Source: Bradyrhizobium murdochi (GTDB lineage Bacteria > Pseudomonadota > Alphaproteobacteria > Rhizobiales > Xanthobacteraceae). Taken from it: a stretch of 64,000 nucleotides of DNA. Below, in pieces: positions 26,025 through 35,827 of the stretch. A program made the translations under genes and the position numbers. The stretch's first letter is position 1. Every line of letters begins with the position of its first letter. The notes beneath the pieces are model-generated. The model made no database searches. It had not been told where the DNA came from and saw nothing but the letters and a program-made list of their open reading frames with translations. The stretch spans positions 1,156,243-1,220,242 of the forward strand of contig NZ_AXAU01000001.1 in assembly GCF_000472965.1 (NCBI RefSeq). Direction: 5' to 3'.

Positions 26025-26972
26025 ATGACCATGACGACCATTACGCTCCTTCCTCGCCGATTTTGGTCCCTGATCGCCGGCGGCGCCGTTGCGCTCGCCG
26101 TTCTGGCCGGCGGCGCTCCACCGCTGCAAGCGCAGTCCGTAGCGGTGATGGTGAACGGTGAGCCCATCACCACTCTCGATATAGAGCAGCGCACCAAGCT
26201 CAACTTCCTGACCACGCGGAAGCAGATGCCGCGGAAGGAGGTGATCGAGGAACTGATCGACGAAAAGGTGAAGATCAAGGAAGCCAAGCGGTTCGGCGTC
26301 GACCCTTCGGCGAGCGATATCGATCAGGCCTTTGCCGGGATGAGCCAGCGGATGCGTATCTCGCCCGAACAGTTGACCAAGTCCCTGGAGAGCCAGGGGG
26401 TCCGGCCGGAAACGCTGAAGGCCCGCCTCAAGGCCGAGATGGTCTGGGGCAGCCTGGTGCGCGGCCGTTTCAAGGAGAGCCTCCAGGTCGGCGAGAAGGA
26501 CGTTGCCGACGCCGCCCAGCAAAGCGGCGAAGCGACCCAGGCTGACGCGTTCGAATACAAGCTGCAGCCAATCGTGCTGATCGTGCCGCGCGGTTCGGCG
26601 CAAAGCGCGATCGACTTGCGGCGTAAGGAGGCAGAGTCCTTGCGCGAGCGCGTGCAGAGCTGCGAGCAGGCCAACTCTTACTTCAAGTCGATGCAGAATG
26701 CCGCGATCCGCGGCATCGTCACCAAGACTTCGGCCGACATACCCGGCCCGCTTCGCGAGCTCCTGGACAAGACGCCGGTCGGTCGCCTGACCCCGCCCGA
26801 AATCACCAAACAGGGCGTGGAGATGGTGGCATTGTGCGACCGCAAGCCGACCAAGATCGATACGCCGAAGAAGCGAGAAATCCGGGAAAAGATGTACACG
26901 CAGAAGTACGAGGCAAAGTCGAAGGCTTACCTGGCCGACATCCGCAAAGCTGCGATGATCGAATATCGTTGA
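26025..26972 (+). CDS. surA: SurA-type periplasmic chaperone / peptidyl-prolyl isomerase
   Basis: About 315 residues with a signal peptide (cleavage after LQAQ) and a SurA_N domain: SVAVMVNGEPITTLDIEQRT followed by the helical region LIDEKVKIKEAKRFGVDP. A single weak parvulin-like region follows (about 170-285), ending with VGRLTPPEITKQGVEMVALC. SurA escorts barrel proteins, including LptD, across the periplasm. The gene order lptD-surA-pdxA-rsmA matches E. coli. ATG at 26025 is chosen; TTG at 26007 and ATG at 26031 are alternatives. Confidence 0.85.
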   Translation: MTMTTITLLPRRFWSLIAGGAVALAVLAGGAPPLQAQSVAVMVNGEPITTLDIEQRTKLNFLTTRKQMPRKEVIEELIDEKVKIKEAKRFGVDPSASDIDQAFAGMSQRMRISPEQLTKSLESQGVRPETLKARLKAEMVWGSLVRGRFKESLQVGEKDVADAAQQSGEATQADAFEYKLQPIVLIVPRGSAQSAIDLRRKEAESLRERVQSCEQANSYFKSMQNAAIRGIVTKTSADIPGPLRELLDKTPVGRLTPPEITKQGVEMVALCDRKPTKIDTPKKREIREKMYTQKYEAKSKAYLADIRKAAMIEYR

Positions 26973-26975
26973 TGC

Positions 26976-27980
26976 ATGGCAAAGCCCCTCGCGCTGACAT
27001 CGGGCGAACCTGCGGGCATCGGCCCCGACATCGCCCTTGAAGCGTGGCGGCGGCGCGGTGAGCTGGATCTCCCGCCATTCTATCTGCTCGGCGATCGCGC
27101 CTTCTTCGCCGCGCGGGCGAAAATCCTGGGATTATCGATCGAGCTCGCGGACGCCGTGCCCGAGGACGCGAGCGCGGCATTTGCGAAGGCCCTGCCCGTG
27201 GTCGCAACCGGCGACATCGCGACCGCGCGCCCCGGACAGCCAGACCAGACCAGTGCGAGCGCGGCGCTTGCCTCGATTCGCCATGCGGTCGACCATGTCA
27301 GGGCCGGACGCGCCGGCGCCGTCGTCACCAACCCGATCGCCAAGAGCGTGCTCTACCGCGCCGGGTTCCGCCATCCCGGCCACACCGAGTATCTCGCCGA
27401 GCTTGCCGCCGATGGCGGCCGTGTGCCGCAGCCGGTGATGATGCTGTGGTCGCCGGCGCTCGCCGTCGTTCCGGTGACTATCCATCTTTCGCTTCGCGAG
27501 GCGCTGGCCCAGCTCTCGGCCGAGCTGATCGTCACGACGGCCCGGATTGCGGTTGCGGATCTGAAAGCCCATTTCGGCCTTGCCCAGCCGCGGCTTGCGA
27601 TATCGGGCCTCAACCCGCATGCCGGCGAAGACGGCTCGCTCGGCAACGAAGACATCGACATCGTAGCACCCGCGGTCGAAATGCTGCGCAAGGAAGGCAT
27701 CGATGCCAGGGGGCCCCTACCCGCGGACACCATGTTCCACGCGGCGGCGCGCAAGACCTATGACTGCGCGATCTGCATGTATCACGACCAGGCGCTGATC
27801 CCGATCAAGACCATTGCGTTCGAGGACGCCGTCAACGTCACGTTGGGACTCCCGTTCATCCGGACGTCGCCGGACCACGGCACCGCCTTCGACATTGCCG
27901 GCACCGGCAAGGCCAACCCGTCGAGTCTCGCCGCGGCGCTGCGGCTCGCCGCGCGCATGGCGGCAACCAAACCTGCATGA
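26976..27980 (+). CDS. pdxA: 4-hydroxythreonine-4-phosphate dehydrogenase
   Basis: A 334-residue PdxA of the DXP-dependent vitamin B6 pathway; it oxidises 4-phosphohydroxy-L-threonine before condensation by PdxJ. Motifs seen: [18 protein letters not shown] at the start, [12 protein letters not shown] with a metal-ligand His, [17 protein letters not shown], and [12 protein letters not shown] near the C-terminus. It starts three bases after the surA stop and overlaps rsmA by four bases (ATGA), so it is in the middle of an operon. Confidence 0.96.
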   Translation: MAKPLALTSGEPAGIGPDIALEAWRRRGELDLPPFYLLGDRAFFAARAKILGLSIELADAVPEDASAAFAKALPVVATGDIATARPGQPDQTSASAALASIRHAVDHVRAGRAGAVVTNPIAKSVLYRAGFRHPGHTEYLAELAADGGRVPQPVMMLWSPALAVVPVTIHLSLREALAQLSAELIVTTARIAVADLKAHFGLAQPRLAISGLNPHAGEDGSLGNEDIDIVAPAVEMLRKEGIDARGPLPADTMFHAAARKTYDCAICMYHDQALIPIKTIAFEDAVNVTLGLPFIRTSPDHGTAFDIAGTGKANPSSLAAALRLAARMAATKPA

Positions 27981-28834
27981 GCGCGATCGACGATCTGCCG
28001 CCGCTGCGCGAGGTCATCCGCGAACATTCCCTGTCGGCCCGCAAATCGCTCGGCCAGAATTTTCTGCTCGACCTCAACCTCACCGCGCGGATTGCACGCG
28101 CCGCCGGCCCGCTCGAAGGCACAACGATTATCGAGGTCGGTCCCGGCCCCGGCGGCCTGACGCGCGCGCTGCTGGCGCTCGGCGCCAAACGCGTCATCGC
28201 GGTCGAGCGCGACGAGCGCGCGCTGGCTCCGCTCGATTACATCGCCAAGCGCTATCCTGGCCGGCTTGAGATCGTTCACACCGACGCGCAGCGCTTCGAT
28301 CCCCGTCCGATGCTCGGCGGCGAGCGGGCAAAGATCGTCGCCAACCTGCCCTACAATATCGCAACCGCGCTTCTGGTGGACTGGCTCTCGATGGAGCCAT
28401 GGCCGCCCTGGTACGACTTGATGGTGCTGATGTTTCAGCGCGAGGTCGCCGAGCGGATCGTCGCCAAGGAGAACGACGAGGCCTACGGCCGGCTCGCCGT
28501 GCTCGCCAACTGGCGCTCGGAGACCAAAATCCTGTTCGACATTTCCCCGGCCGCGTTCGTGCCGCAACCGAAGGTAACCTCCTCGGTAGTGCGGCTGGTG
28601 CCGCGTGAGGCGCCCGAGCCGTGTGACCGCCGCGCTCTCGAACAGGTGGCGGCCGCGGCCTTCGGCCAGCGCCGCAAAATGCTGCGGCAGAGCCTCAAAT
28701 CGCTCTCGGTCGATCCGGCCCGGCTGGCCGAGGCCGCGCATATCGACGCAACCAGGCGCGCCGAAACCATTCCCATCTCCGGCTTTGTTGCCATGGCACG
28801 CGAATTGACCGATATACGAAGCATAAAAACTTAA
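27977..28834 (+). CDS. rsmA: 16S rRNA dimethyladenosine transferase
   Basis: A 285-residue KsgA/RsmA that dimethylates two adjacent adenines in the 3'-terminal helix of 16S rRNA. The AdoMet-binding motif [16 protein letters not shown] and motif [10 protein letters not shown] are intact, and the N-terminal [12 protein letters not shown] is typical. It is the last gene of the lptF-rsmA run; the next gene starts 34 bases downstream on the same strand and may be read through. Confidence 0.97.
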   Translation: MSAIDDLPPLREVIREHSLSARKSLGQNFLLDLNLTARIARAAGPLEGTTIIEVGPGPGGLTRALLALGAKRVIAVERDERALAPLDYIAKRYPGRLEIVHTDAQRFDPRPMLGGERAKIVANLPYNIATALLVDWLSMEPWPPWYDLMVLMFQREVAERIVAKENDEAYGRLAVLANWRSETKILFDISPAAFVPQPKVTSSVVRLVPREAPEPCDRRALEQVAAAAFGQRRKMLRQSLKSLSVDPARLAEAAHIDATRRAETIPISGFVAMARELTDIRSIKT

Positions 28835-28868
28835 AACGCCCGAAGAAACTGCTCGAGGAGATGATGCC

Positions 28869-29927
28869 ATGGCGCTGATGCGTCGCCAGTCGCTGGTCAA
28901 GTTCGATGCGCCGTTGTGCGAAACCATCGTCGACACGCCGAAGCCGCAAGGACGCGAAGTTCTCATCCGCATCGAACGCTGCGGTCTCTGCCATTCCGAC
29001 CTGCACATCCAGGATGGCTATGCCGATCTCGGCGGTGGCAAGCGGCTCGACACCACGCGCGGCATGACGCTGCCGTTTACGCTCGGGCACGAGATTGCCG
29101 GCGTCGTCGATGAGGTCGGTCCCGATGTTTCGACGGACCTGATCGGAAAGAAGCAGGCGGTATTCCCCTGGATCGGCTGCGGCCAGTGCCGCGACTGCGC
29201 CAATGGCGACGAAAACCTCTGCGTCAAGCAGCGCTTCCTCGGCGTCTCCATCGATGGCGGTTTTGCCACTCACGTGCTGGTGCCCGACGCCAAATATCTG
29301 CTGGATTACGATCCGCTGCCGGTCAACCAGGCGGCGACGCTGATGTGCTCGGGCGTCACCGCCTACGGCGCGCTGAAGCGGCTGGTCGACCGTCCGCGGC
29401 AGCGCAACCTCTTGCTGATCGGGCTCGGCGGCGTCGGCATGATGGGGCTTTCATTCGCGCAGGCGATGTTCAAGCAGAACATCACGGTCGCCGACCTATC
29501 TCCTGCCGCGCGCGAGACTGCGCTGCAGAACGGCGCAGCGGTTGCCTACGATCCGGCCGAGCCCGAAATCATAAGACGCATCCTGAAAGAGACCGAGGGC
29601 GGCTTCGACGGCGTCGTCGATTTTGCCGGCAATGAGAAATCGATGGCGTTCGCCGTTGCGACGGTCGCACGCGGCGGCAAGATCGTGGTGTCCGGCCTGA
29701 TGGGCGGCAATTTCAGCCTGCCGATGGTGCAATGGGTCTACAAGCGCATGACCGTCGAGGGCTTCATGGTCGGCACCCTCGCCGAGGCCAAGGAATTGAT
29801 GGCACTCGCCCGCGCCGGCAAGATCAAGCCGACGCCGATGAAGGAAGAGCCGATGGCCGACGTCCAGAAATGGATCGACGAGCTGCGCGCCGGCAAGGTC
29901 GTGGGACGTATCGTGCTGAAGAACTGA
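28869..29927 (+). CDS. Zinc-dependent alcohol dehydrogenase
   Basis: A 352-residue medium-chain dehydrogenase. The catalytic zinc ligands are in CGLCHSDLHI and GHEIAGVVDEVG; the structural zinc lobe is CGQCRDCANGDENLC; the NAD-binding Rossmann turn is GLGGVGMMG at about residue 180. It should oxidise an alcohol to an aldehyde (or the reverse) in the cytosol; the substrate is not evident. GAGGAG precedes the ATG. It is in line with the rsmA operon but functionally unrelated. Confidence 0.92.
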   Translation: MALMRRQSLVKFDAPLCETIVDTPKPQGREVLIRIERCGLCHSDLHIQDGYADLGGGKRLDTTRGMTLPFTLGHEIAGVVDEVGPDVSTDLIGKKQAVFPWIGCGQCRDCANGDENLCVKQRFLGVSIDGGFATHVLVPDAKYLLDYDPLPVNQAATLMCSGVTAYGALKRLVDRPRQRNLLLIGLGGVGMMGLSFAQAMFKQNITVADLSPAARETALQNGAAVAYDPAEPEIIRRILKETEGGFDGVVDFAGNEKSMAFAVATVARGGKIVVSGLMGGNFSLPMVQWVYKRMTVEGFMVGTLAEAKELMALARAGKIKPTPMKEEPMADVQKWIDELRAGKVVGRIVLKN

Positions 29928-29939
29928 GGCGGGCGACCG

Positions 29940-30152
29940 TTATGCCGACTTTGGCTTCGACAATTCCTGAACCGCCCGGTGCGCGACAACGTCCAATCCG
30001 CCCAAGGTGGTGTTTCCCTCCACTGCACTCTGCATCAGCTTTCGGGCGACATACTTGCGGCTTTCGTGATCGCCGCCGTTGGGAAATCGGCTGCAGGCCT
30101 TTTCCAGCGCAACTTCCATGTTTGCAATCGTGCGGTCATCCAATTTAGCCAC
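29940..30152 (-). CDS. Small conserved hypothetical protein (70 aa)
   Basis: A 70-residue soluble helical protein: residues 8-22 (TIANMEVALEKACSRFP), then HESRKYVARKLMQSA. I associate it with small proteins found widely in Bradyrhizobium. The start is GTG at 30152 with a strong GGGGAGGTGG ribosome site upstream, which decides the start. It converges with the alcohol dehydrogenase, leaving only 12 bases between stop codons. Function unknown. Confidence 0.65.
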   Translation of the reverse strand: MAKLDDRTIANMEVALEKACSRFPNGGDHESRKYVARKLMQSAVEGNTTLGGLDVVAHRAVQELSKPKSA

Positions 30153-30299
30153 GATGCCACCTCCCCGGGGTGAACCAAGCTAATCAACATCCCTTCCGAG
30201 TACAGCGATCTTTGAATGATAGCACTTTCGGGAAAAAGCGGAATAGGCACCTCGCCGGGAGGCGACGTGCCGTCTCCACGGCCATGGTATGCGTAATAC

Positions 30300-30755
30300 C
30301 TACTTCCCGAGCGCCGCCTGCGGCGTGTTGCGAAAGCTGATTGCCATGCGGTTGTAGGCGTTCATCAGGCCGATCGCGATCGTGAGGTCGACGAGTTCGC
30401 GCTCCTCGAACACGGCGCGGGCGGCCTGATATGCTTGATCCGGCACGCCGGTATCGGCGACGCGCGTCACCGTCTCGGCCCATGCAAGCGCGGCGCGTTC
30501 ACGCTCGTCGAAGAGATTGCCGGCTTCCGCCCACGCCTGCACCAGCGCGAGTTTTTCGATCTTCTCTCCCTTCTTGAGCAGGTCGCGTGTGTGCATGTCG
30601 AGGCAATAGGCGCAGTTGTTGATCTGGGAAATTCGCAGGTAAACCAGTTCGACCAGCGCAGGAGGAAGGCCGCTCTGCATGACGTAGCCGTAGACGCCGC
30701 CCAATGCTTTCACGCCTGCCGGCGCGATCTGGTTGTAGTCGAGACGCTTACTCAT
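30300..30755 (-). CDS. AhpD-like carboxymuconolactone decarboxylase-family protein
   Basis: A 151-residue all-helical protein of the AhpD/CMD family. The redox pair is in CAYCLDMHTRDL (Cys about 48 and 51 with the conserved His), and the N-terminal region VYGYVMQSGLPPALVELVYL fits. Such proteins reduce peroxidases or act as alkylhydroperoxidases. It lies downstream of the DUF417 gene on the same strand (75 bases), in a unit that starts with an SDR gene, so a role in oxidative or reactive-chlorine stress is likely by context. Confidence 0.88.
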   Translation of the reverse strand: MSKRLDYNQIAPAGVKALGGVYGYVMQSGLPPALVELVYLRISQINNCAYCLDMHTRDLLKKGEKIEKLALVQAWAEAGNLFDERERAALAWAETVTRVADTGVPDQAYQAARAVFEERELVDLTIAIGLMNAYNRMAISFRNTPQAALGK

Positions 30756-30830
30756 TTTCTTGCTCCTTGATGACTGTTCTTGCTCAAATGGAAGTAGTCA
30801 CTTGCTTTTCTCAGGATGACGATTGGCCGC

Positions 30831-31364
30831 TCACCTGCGAACCACCGCCTTCAGAGAGTCGACGAATACCCAGAAAGAAGCGGCGAACAGGCCGACATCC
30901 TTCAGGAGGAACTGACCCGGCGCGACCGTGATCGCGGGTAGCCCGAGCTCCGGCACCACGACGCCCGGCGTCGAGATCATGAAGCTGACGGTGGTGACGA
31001 AGAGTCCGGCGGAGAGAAGACCGCCTGCTGCAGAAAAGATCGGGCTTGCCAGTCTGAGGATGATCAGCAGCCCGATGCTGAGTTCGACGAAGCCGAGGAA
31101 ATTGGAGAAGCCGCGGACCGAAAGCAGCGCATAGAACCAGCTCACGAGCGGGCTGTTCTCCACCAGCGGCACCAGCCCCTGGGCCTCATAATCGGTGAAC
31201 TTCATCCCGCCGAACCAGGCGTAGATGATCCCGAGCGACAAATAGAGACCGGCTCGGCTGACCGGCTCAGCATAGGCGATCAGGCGTTTGGCCTGATCGC
31301 GCCATCGGATGATGGAGCCCGGTGCGAAGATCGGCGCCGGGAGCTGGGTGATAATGCGTGACAT
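30831..31364 (-). CDS. DUF417 (RclC/YkgB-like) membrane protein
   Basis: A 177-residue membrane protein with four or five hydrophobic helices and the DUF417 marks LGIIYAWFGGMKFTDYEAQG, PLVENSPLVSWFY and FLLKDVGLFAASFW. E. coli RclC of the reactive-chlorine resistance operon belongs to this family. ATG at 31364 has GGAG six bases upstream, better than the ATG at 31382. It sits between the SDR and AhpD-like genes on the same strand. Confidence 0.88.
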   Translation of the reverse strand: MSRIITQLPAPIFAPGSIIRWRDQAKRLIAYAEPVSRAGLYLSLGIIYAWFGGMKFTDYEAQGLVPLVENSPLVSWFYALLSVRGFSNFLGFVELSIGLLIILRLASPIFSAAGGLLSAGLFVTTVSFMISTPGVVVPELGLPAITVAPGQFLLKDVGLFAASFWVFVDSLKAVVRR

Positions 31365-31440
31365 GGGAATCTCCGTTTTCATGGGTCAAGGTTTCAATCC
31401 GATATCCGGCTGTAAGACTTGTCCTGCGCCGGCCGAGCGC

Positions 31441-32250
31441 TCACGCATCCACGCGCTTGCGCAAATTGTAGCGAGGGGCCGGGATGGCACTCGAAAGCCT
31501 GTCCGACATGGCGAGGCGTGCCGCCTCATGACGGTCCCACTCTGCCTTGTCCGGCAGCGACGGAATGGTCACGGTCTCGCCGAGGTCGAGGCCGGCGAGC
31601 GCAGCATCGACCAAGTCATCGGCCGACATCACGATCTGCGCCGGAAGCTGATGAACCGGCGTGCCAGCGACGTCCCAGAATTCGGTGGCGGTGGCGCCCG
31701 GCAGCACCGCCTGCACGCGAATGCCCTTGTCGGCGAGCTCGTGAACGAGCGAGTGGCTGAATGCGAGCACAAACGCTTTGCTGCCGCCATAGACGCCGTT
31801 CAGCACCTCCGGCGCGATCGCGACGACCGACGAAATGTTGATGATCGTGCCGTTGCCGCGGGCAACGAATCCCGGGACCGCCGCATAGGTCAGCCGCGTC
31901 AGCGCGGTGACATTCAGGCGGATCATCTCCTCCATCTTGTCGACGTCGGAAGCGACCAGCGGGGCTGCCGCGCCGACGCCGGCATTGTTGACCAGCACGG
32001 AGATACCCGCATTGGTCTTGAGGATATTCTCAACGCGCCGCAGGTCCGCCGGGGATGTGAGATCGGCTTCGACCGTCTCTACGTTCCGGCCGGTCTCGTT
32101 GGCGAGCCGGCGCGCCAGCGATGCAAGCCGCTGCTTGTTGCGCGCAACAAGAATGAGGTCGTGGCCGCGCTTCGCCAGACGATCGGCGTAGATCGCGCCG
32201 ATGCCGGTTGATGCGCCGGTAATAAGAGCAGTGCCTTTGGTCTGGGTCAT
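31441..32250 (-). CDS. Short-chain dehydrogenase/reductase
   Basis: A 269-residue SDR. The cofactor motif TGASTGIG, the NNAGVGA strand, the catalytic SSVVAIAPEVLNGVYGGSK region (Ser ... Tyr-x3-Lys) are all present, and Arg after the first strand (VARNK) suggests NADP(H). ATG at 32250 is preceded by GGAG at a good distance; the ATG at 32256 is not. It is the first gene after a divergent LysR regulator and leads the DUF417/AhpD unit. Confidence 0.9.
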   Translation of the reverse strand: MTQTKGTALITGASTGIGAIYADRLAKRGHDLILVARNKQRLASLARRLANETGRNVETVEADLTSPADLRRVENILKTNAGISVLVNNAGVGAAAPLVASDVDKMEEMIRLNVTALTRLTYAAVPGFVARGNGTIINISSVVAIAPEVLNGVYGGSKAFVLAFSHSLVHELADKGIRVQAVLPGATATEFWDVAGTPVHQLPAQIVMSADDLVDAALAGLDLGETVTIPSLPDKAEWDRHEAARLAMSDRLSSAIPAPRYNLRKRVDA

Positions 32251-32362
32251 GTCCATCTCCGCTGGTTGGGTTCGTTGCCTCGCGCTGATGGATAGGCCCT
32301 TCCGGAATTGATGGGTATCTGGCAAAATCGAGATACATCCTTCCAAAAAATGGAAGTGTCCG

Positions 32363-33310
32363 ATGGACCGTCTCGAAGGCATGTCGATTGTGTTGGCGGT
32401 CGCGGAGGCCGGAAGCCTGTCGGCTGCGGCGCGCCGGCACAGAATGCCGCTGGCCACGGTGAGCCGAAAAGTGTCCGAGCTCGAAGCGCACCTGCGCACC
32501 AAGCTGTTCAACCGCTCGAGCCGCGTGCTCGTCCCGACGGAGGCAGGCCGCTCCTACATCGCCGCGGCAAAAAGGATCATCGCTGACGTGGCCGAGGCCG
32601 AACGCGCAGCTTCCGGCGAGTACACGACGCCGCGCGGAGAGCTGAGCGTGTCGGCACCCTTTGCGTTCGGCCGGCTACATTTGGTGCCGGTGCTGGCGGA
32701 ATTCGCGGCGACGTTTCCCGAGGTGGACATTCGCCTCGATCTGGTAGACCGGCCGGTCAATCTTCTGGAGGAGCATGTCGATGTCGCGCTTCGGATCGGA
32801 ACGCTGGCCGACAGCAGCCTGATCGCCATCCGGATTGGCGAAATCCGCCGCATGCTGTGCGCGAGCCCGGCCTATCTGAAATCGCGCGGGACGCCGAGAT
32901 CCCTTGACGACCTCTCCAGGCACGACTGCATCAGTTTCGTGCCGTTGCAGTCACCAGCCGAATGGACGTTCAAGAAAGACCAGACCGATTATGTCGTGCC
33001 GGTGCGGTCGCGGCTGGTGTTGAACCATCTTGAATCGACGTGCGATGCCGCGCGCTGCGGCATGGGCATCGCAACGGTGTTTTCCTATCAAGTTGCAGAA
33101 TCGGTCAAAACCGGAGAGCTCGCGCTGCTGCTGCAGGATTTCGAGCCGCCGCCGATACCCGTCAGCCTCGTCTATCCGCCCAATCGCTTCATGCCGGTCA
33201 AGTTGCGCGCCTTCCTGGACTTCGCGCTCCCACGCCTCAAGGCACGCATCGCCGATCTACCGAAACGCGCCGCGCCGCGAGGGCGAGCTGGGCCTCCACG
33301 GTCACCGTAA
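32363..33310 (+). CDS. LysR-family transcriptional regulator
   Basis: A 315-residue LysR regulator: winged HTH at residues 1-62 (GSLSAAARRHRMPLATVSRK, LRTKLFNRSSR) and a periplasmic-binding-like effector domain. The type with ...HVDVALRIGTLADSSLIAIR is the common DNA-binding activator of SDR and quinone-reductase genes. It is divergent from the SDR-DUF417-AhpD unit with 112 bases between starts, so it probably controls it. Confidence 0.9.
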   Translation: MDRLEGMSIVLAVAEAGSLSAAARRHRMPLATVSRKVSELEAHLRTKLFNRSSRVLVPTEAGRSYIAAAKRIIADVAEAERAASGEYTTPRGELSVSAPFAFGRLHLVPVLAEFAATFPEVDIRLDLVDRPVNLLEEHVDVALRIGTLADSSLIAIRIGEIRRMLCASPAYLKSRGTPRSLDDLSRHDCISFVPLQSPAEWTFKKDQTDYVVPVRSRLVLNHLESTCDAARCGMGIATVFSYQVAESVKTGELALLLQDFEPPPIPVSLVYPPNRFMPVKLRAFLDFALPRLKARIADLPKRAAPRGRAGPPRSP

Positions 33311-33328
33311 TGCCTAAAAGTCCCGGGC

Positions 33329-34393
33329 TCAGATTTCGCGGAACGACACCAAACGGCGCTGCGCCTCGTCCCACAACACAAGTCGTACACAGCGAAAGCT
33401 CTGCAGGAGCGTTATGTGGCCGACATCGCGCAGCTCCGGGTAGTCACGCAGCACGTGCGGCAGCCGGTAGTAGGGAATCCGGCTGGAGAGGTGATGCACG
33501 TGGTGAATACCGATATTGGCTGTGAACCAGCGCAGCAGCGCCGGCAGTTCGTAATGCGAGCTGCCGTACAGAGCGGCTTGATGCAGGTTCCAACTCTCGT
33601 CGCGCTCCCACGTCGTGTGCTCAAACTGATGCTGCACGTAGAACAGCCAAACGCCGGCCGTGGCGGCCAGCAGCGTAATCGGAAGATGCACGAGCAGGAA
33701 CGCCTTGATTCCGATGAACCATGTGAGCACAGCGACGATGACGGCAATCGCGAGATTGGTTGCCATTGTACTGAGCCAAGGCTGCCAACCATTGCGCATG
33801 AGGCCGACCGGAATCCTCTGTTGCAAAAGAAACAGATAGGCCGGTCCGAGCCCGAACATGATCAGCGGGTGGCGATAAAGCCGGTATTTCAGACGACCCC
33901 ACCAGGAAAGGGCCCGGTATTCGCGCACGGTCAGCGTATCGACATCGCCGATGCCGCGGCGATCGATGTTGCCGGTGGTGGCATGATGAATCGCATGCGT
34001 GCGGCGCCAATAGTCGTAAGGCGTGAGCGTGAGCACGCCAATGACGCGGCCGACCCAGTCATTCGCCAGGCGACCGGCAAAAAAGGTGCCATGGCCGCAG
34101 TCGTGCTGGATCATGAACAGGCGTAAGAGAAAGCCAGCGGCCGGAAATGCGATAAGCAATGAAGCCCAGGCATAGCCAAGGGAGAACGTGAACCAGGCCG
34201 CGGCCCACAGCATGACGAGCGGCAAAGCCGTGATCGCCAGCTCGGTCAGGCTCCGCAGCCGAATTGGGGTGCTGTAATTGCCCAAAATGCGCTTCCAACG
34301 CCGTGCGTTGAAGACATCATCGCTGCCAATGGGAGTCTGAATGAAGCCAAAGTCTTTTGGCCCATCAGACCCCTGCACAGTTCTCTTATGCAC
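33329..34393 (-). CDS. Membrane fatty acid desaturase
   Basis: A 354-residue membrane di-iron desaturase. The three histidine boxes are HDCGHG (about residue 97), HAIHH (about 133) and HHVHH (about 300), flanked by paired hydrophobic helices. It introduces a double bond into an acyl chain, helping membrane fluidity. GTG at 34393 has AAGGGGAT upstream; the GTG at 34417 has none. It converges with the LysR gene. Another desaturase lies at 57502-58527. Confidence 0.9.
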   Translation of the reverse strand: MHKRTVQGSDGPKDFGFIQTPIGSDDVFNARRWKRILGNYSTPIRLRSLTELAITALPLVMLWAAAWFTFSLGYAWASLLIAFPAAGFLLRLFMIQHDCGHGTFFAGRLANDWVGRVIGVLTLTPYDYWRRTHAIHHATTGNIDRRGIGDVDTLTVREYRALSWWGRLKYRLYRHPLIMFGLGPAYLFLLQQRIPVGLMRNGWQPWLSTMATNLAIAVIVAVLTWFIGIKAFLLVHLPITLLAATAGVWLFYVQHQFEHTTWERDESWNLHQAALYGSSHYELPALLRWFTANIGIHHVHHLSSRIPYYRLPHVLRDYPELRDVGHITLLQSFRCVRLVLWDEAQRRLVSFREI

Positions 34394-34748
34394 AGATATC
34401 CCCTTCTGACAGTGCACGTAAGATCGAAGCGCCGGTGGATCGGCACCTACGTCCGTTGATCGATTTTGGAGAAGGGTCTGAAACGTGCGTGCCTGTCAGC
34501 AGCGAGGCAAAGCGGGCCCAGTCGTTCGGCCAAGTGTCGATTGACCCGCATATGGACACAAATTGGAGGAACGTCAAGGACTGCAGCACCGCGTTACCCG
34601 TGTCCCATGGGTCCATTCGCGTCAATTTGGTCGTCGGCCGACTACTTCCGGTCTTCCGCCGGAAAACGGACACCGTCACGGCCGGTCGGCATGTCTCAAG
34701 AGGGCCGCCATGAGCCGCCATTCCTTTGGATGCTTGTTTTGATCCATC
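34394..34748. other. Gene-free gap (355 bp)
   Basis: I see no convincing gene here. The open frames on both strands lack family resemblance or ribosome sites. It must hold the promoter of the minus-strand desaturase gene. Confidence 0.4.
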
Positions 34749-35696
34749 TCATGGATTTTCACCCGAGGTCAACGCGGGTAAGTAAACTCGCGGCAACTCC
34801 GACGCTGCTTTAGTTGTTCCGTAGAGGCTTCGGCCTAGGAGGTGGCGGTAAAGAAACTCGATCTCATCCGCGACCACTGCCTCGTGGGACGGCCCGTCGT
34901 AGATGTCGAAATGATCGACACCCGGATAGATGCGGAGTTCACCTTTCGGGGCTTGGCGCGCGGCCTCAATTGCTGGCCCCGGCTTGGCAACCTGATCGTC
35001 CGCAGCGACGCAAACCAGCCAGGGACAGTGCAGCGAGGCGGCATGTTGGATTGGACTATATGGAGGACCTAGCAGCCAAGACGCCGAGACGCGATTCCGC
35101 CATCGAGATTCCTCACCGATTGCGACAACACGACGCCAACCGACCTCGGCTCCGGGCGCGCTAATGAATGCCGCCTCATGGGGCTGACCAACGGCAGCCA
35201 AATAACGACCTTCGACTGCTGCAGCCTTCATTTCCTTCGCGAGGTGCTGAGGTTTGGTGTAGGTCTGGGTGTCCCTGTCGAGATATGGAACCTGGCTAAT
35301 AACCGCGGCCACCTTGGGATCCTCCGCTGCCGCGGCGAGCGCGTTGCCCCCGCCCAACGAGGAACCAAACGTCGCCACGCGTCCGGCATCGATATTGGGA
35401 AGAGAACGAGCAAACGCGATGGCGGCGCGCCAGTCTTCCAACTGACGAGAAGGCTCGAATAGGTCCGGCTCGCCCGTGCTGTCGCCAAAACCTCGATAGT
35501 CGAATACGAGCGCCGCGATACCGGCGGCCGCAAACCGTTCGGCGAACGCGCCAAGACGGTCTCGGCGTGTGCCGGTCAATCCGTGGGCCATGACGATAAT
35601 AGGTCTCGCCCCTTCATCCGCTGCCGCGGGGTACAACCACGCAGCGCATGTATCATTGCCGGAGGCGAACGTTAATTCCTTGCGACTCATACTCAT
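34749..35696 (-). CDS. Alpha/beta hydrolase
   Basis: A 315-residue alpha/beta hydrolase. The oxyanion region is VMAHGLTGTRRDRL, the nucleophile elbow GSSLGG (Ser about 113), and the acid and base are in VAADDQVAK and GVDHFDIYDG. The DYRGFGDSTGEP stretch matches the serine aminopeptidase / dienelactone-hydrolase-like subgroup. It is cytoplasmic, with no signal peptide. The substrate cannot be told. AGGAGG lies nine bases before the ATG at 35696. Confidence 0.85.
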   Translation of the reverse strand: MSMSRKELTFASGNDTCAAWLYPAAADEGARPIIVMAHGLTGTRRDRLGAFAERFAAAGIAALVFDYRGFGDSTGEPDLFEPSRQLEDWRAAIAFARSLPNIDAGRVATFGSSLGGGNALAAAAEDPKVAAVISQVPYLDRDTQTYTKPQHLAKEMKAAAVEGRYLAAVGQPHEAAFISAPGAEVGWRRVVAIGEESRWRNRVSASWLLGPPYSPIQHAASLHCPWLVCVAADDQVAKPGPAIEAARQAPKGELRIYPGVDHFDIYDGPSHEAVVADEIEFLYRHLLGRSLYGTTKAASELPRVYLPALTSGENP

Positions 35697-35827
35697 TGAG
35701 TTTGCCCTCCTTGATTTTAATAACGCGGCTTGCGGCCAGGCAGCGAATCTAACCGGGGAATAGCCCCGGTCCGGCTCGTTTGTGGATGGCTGTTTCCAAC
35801 CTCGTCGGAAACGGCCATCATGATTGA

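Noticed and set aside
35752..35770. ACCGGGG-AATAG-CCCCGGT hairpin after the SnoaL-like gene
   Set aside because: A stem is present, but no T run follows on either strand, so I cannot call it a terminator.
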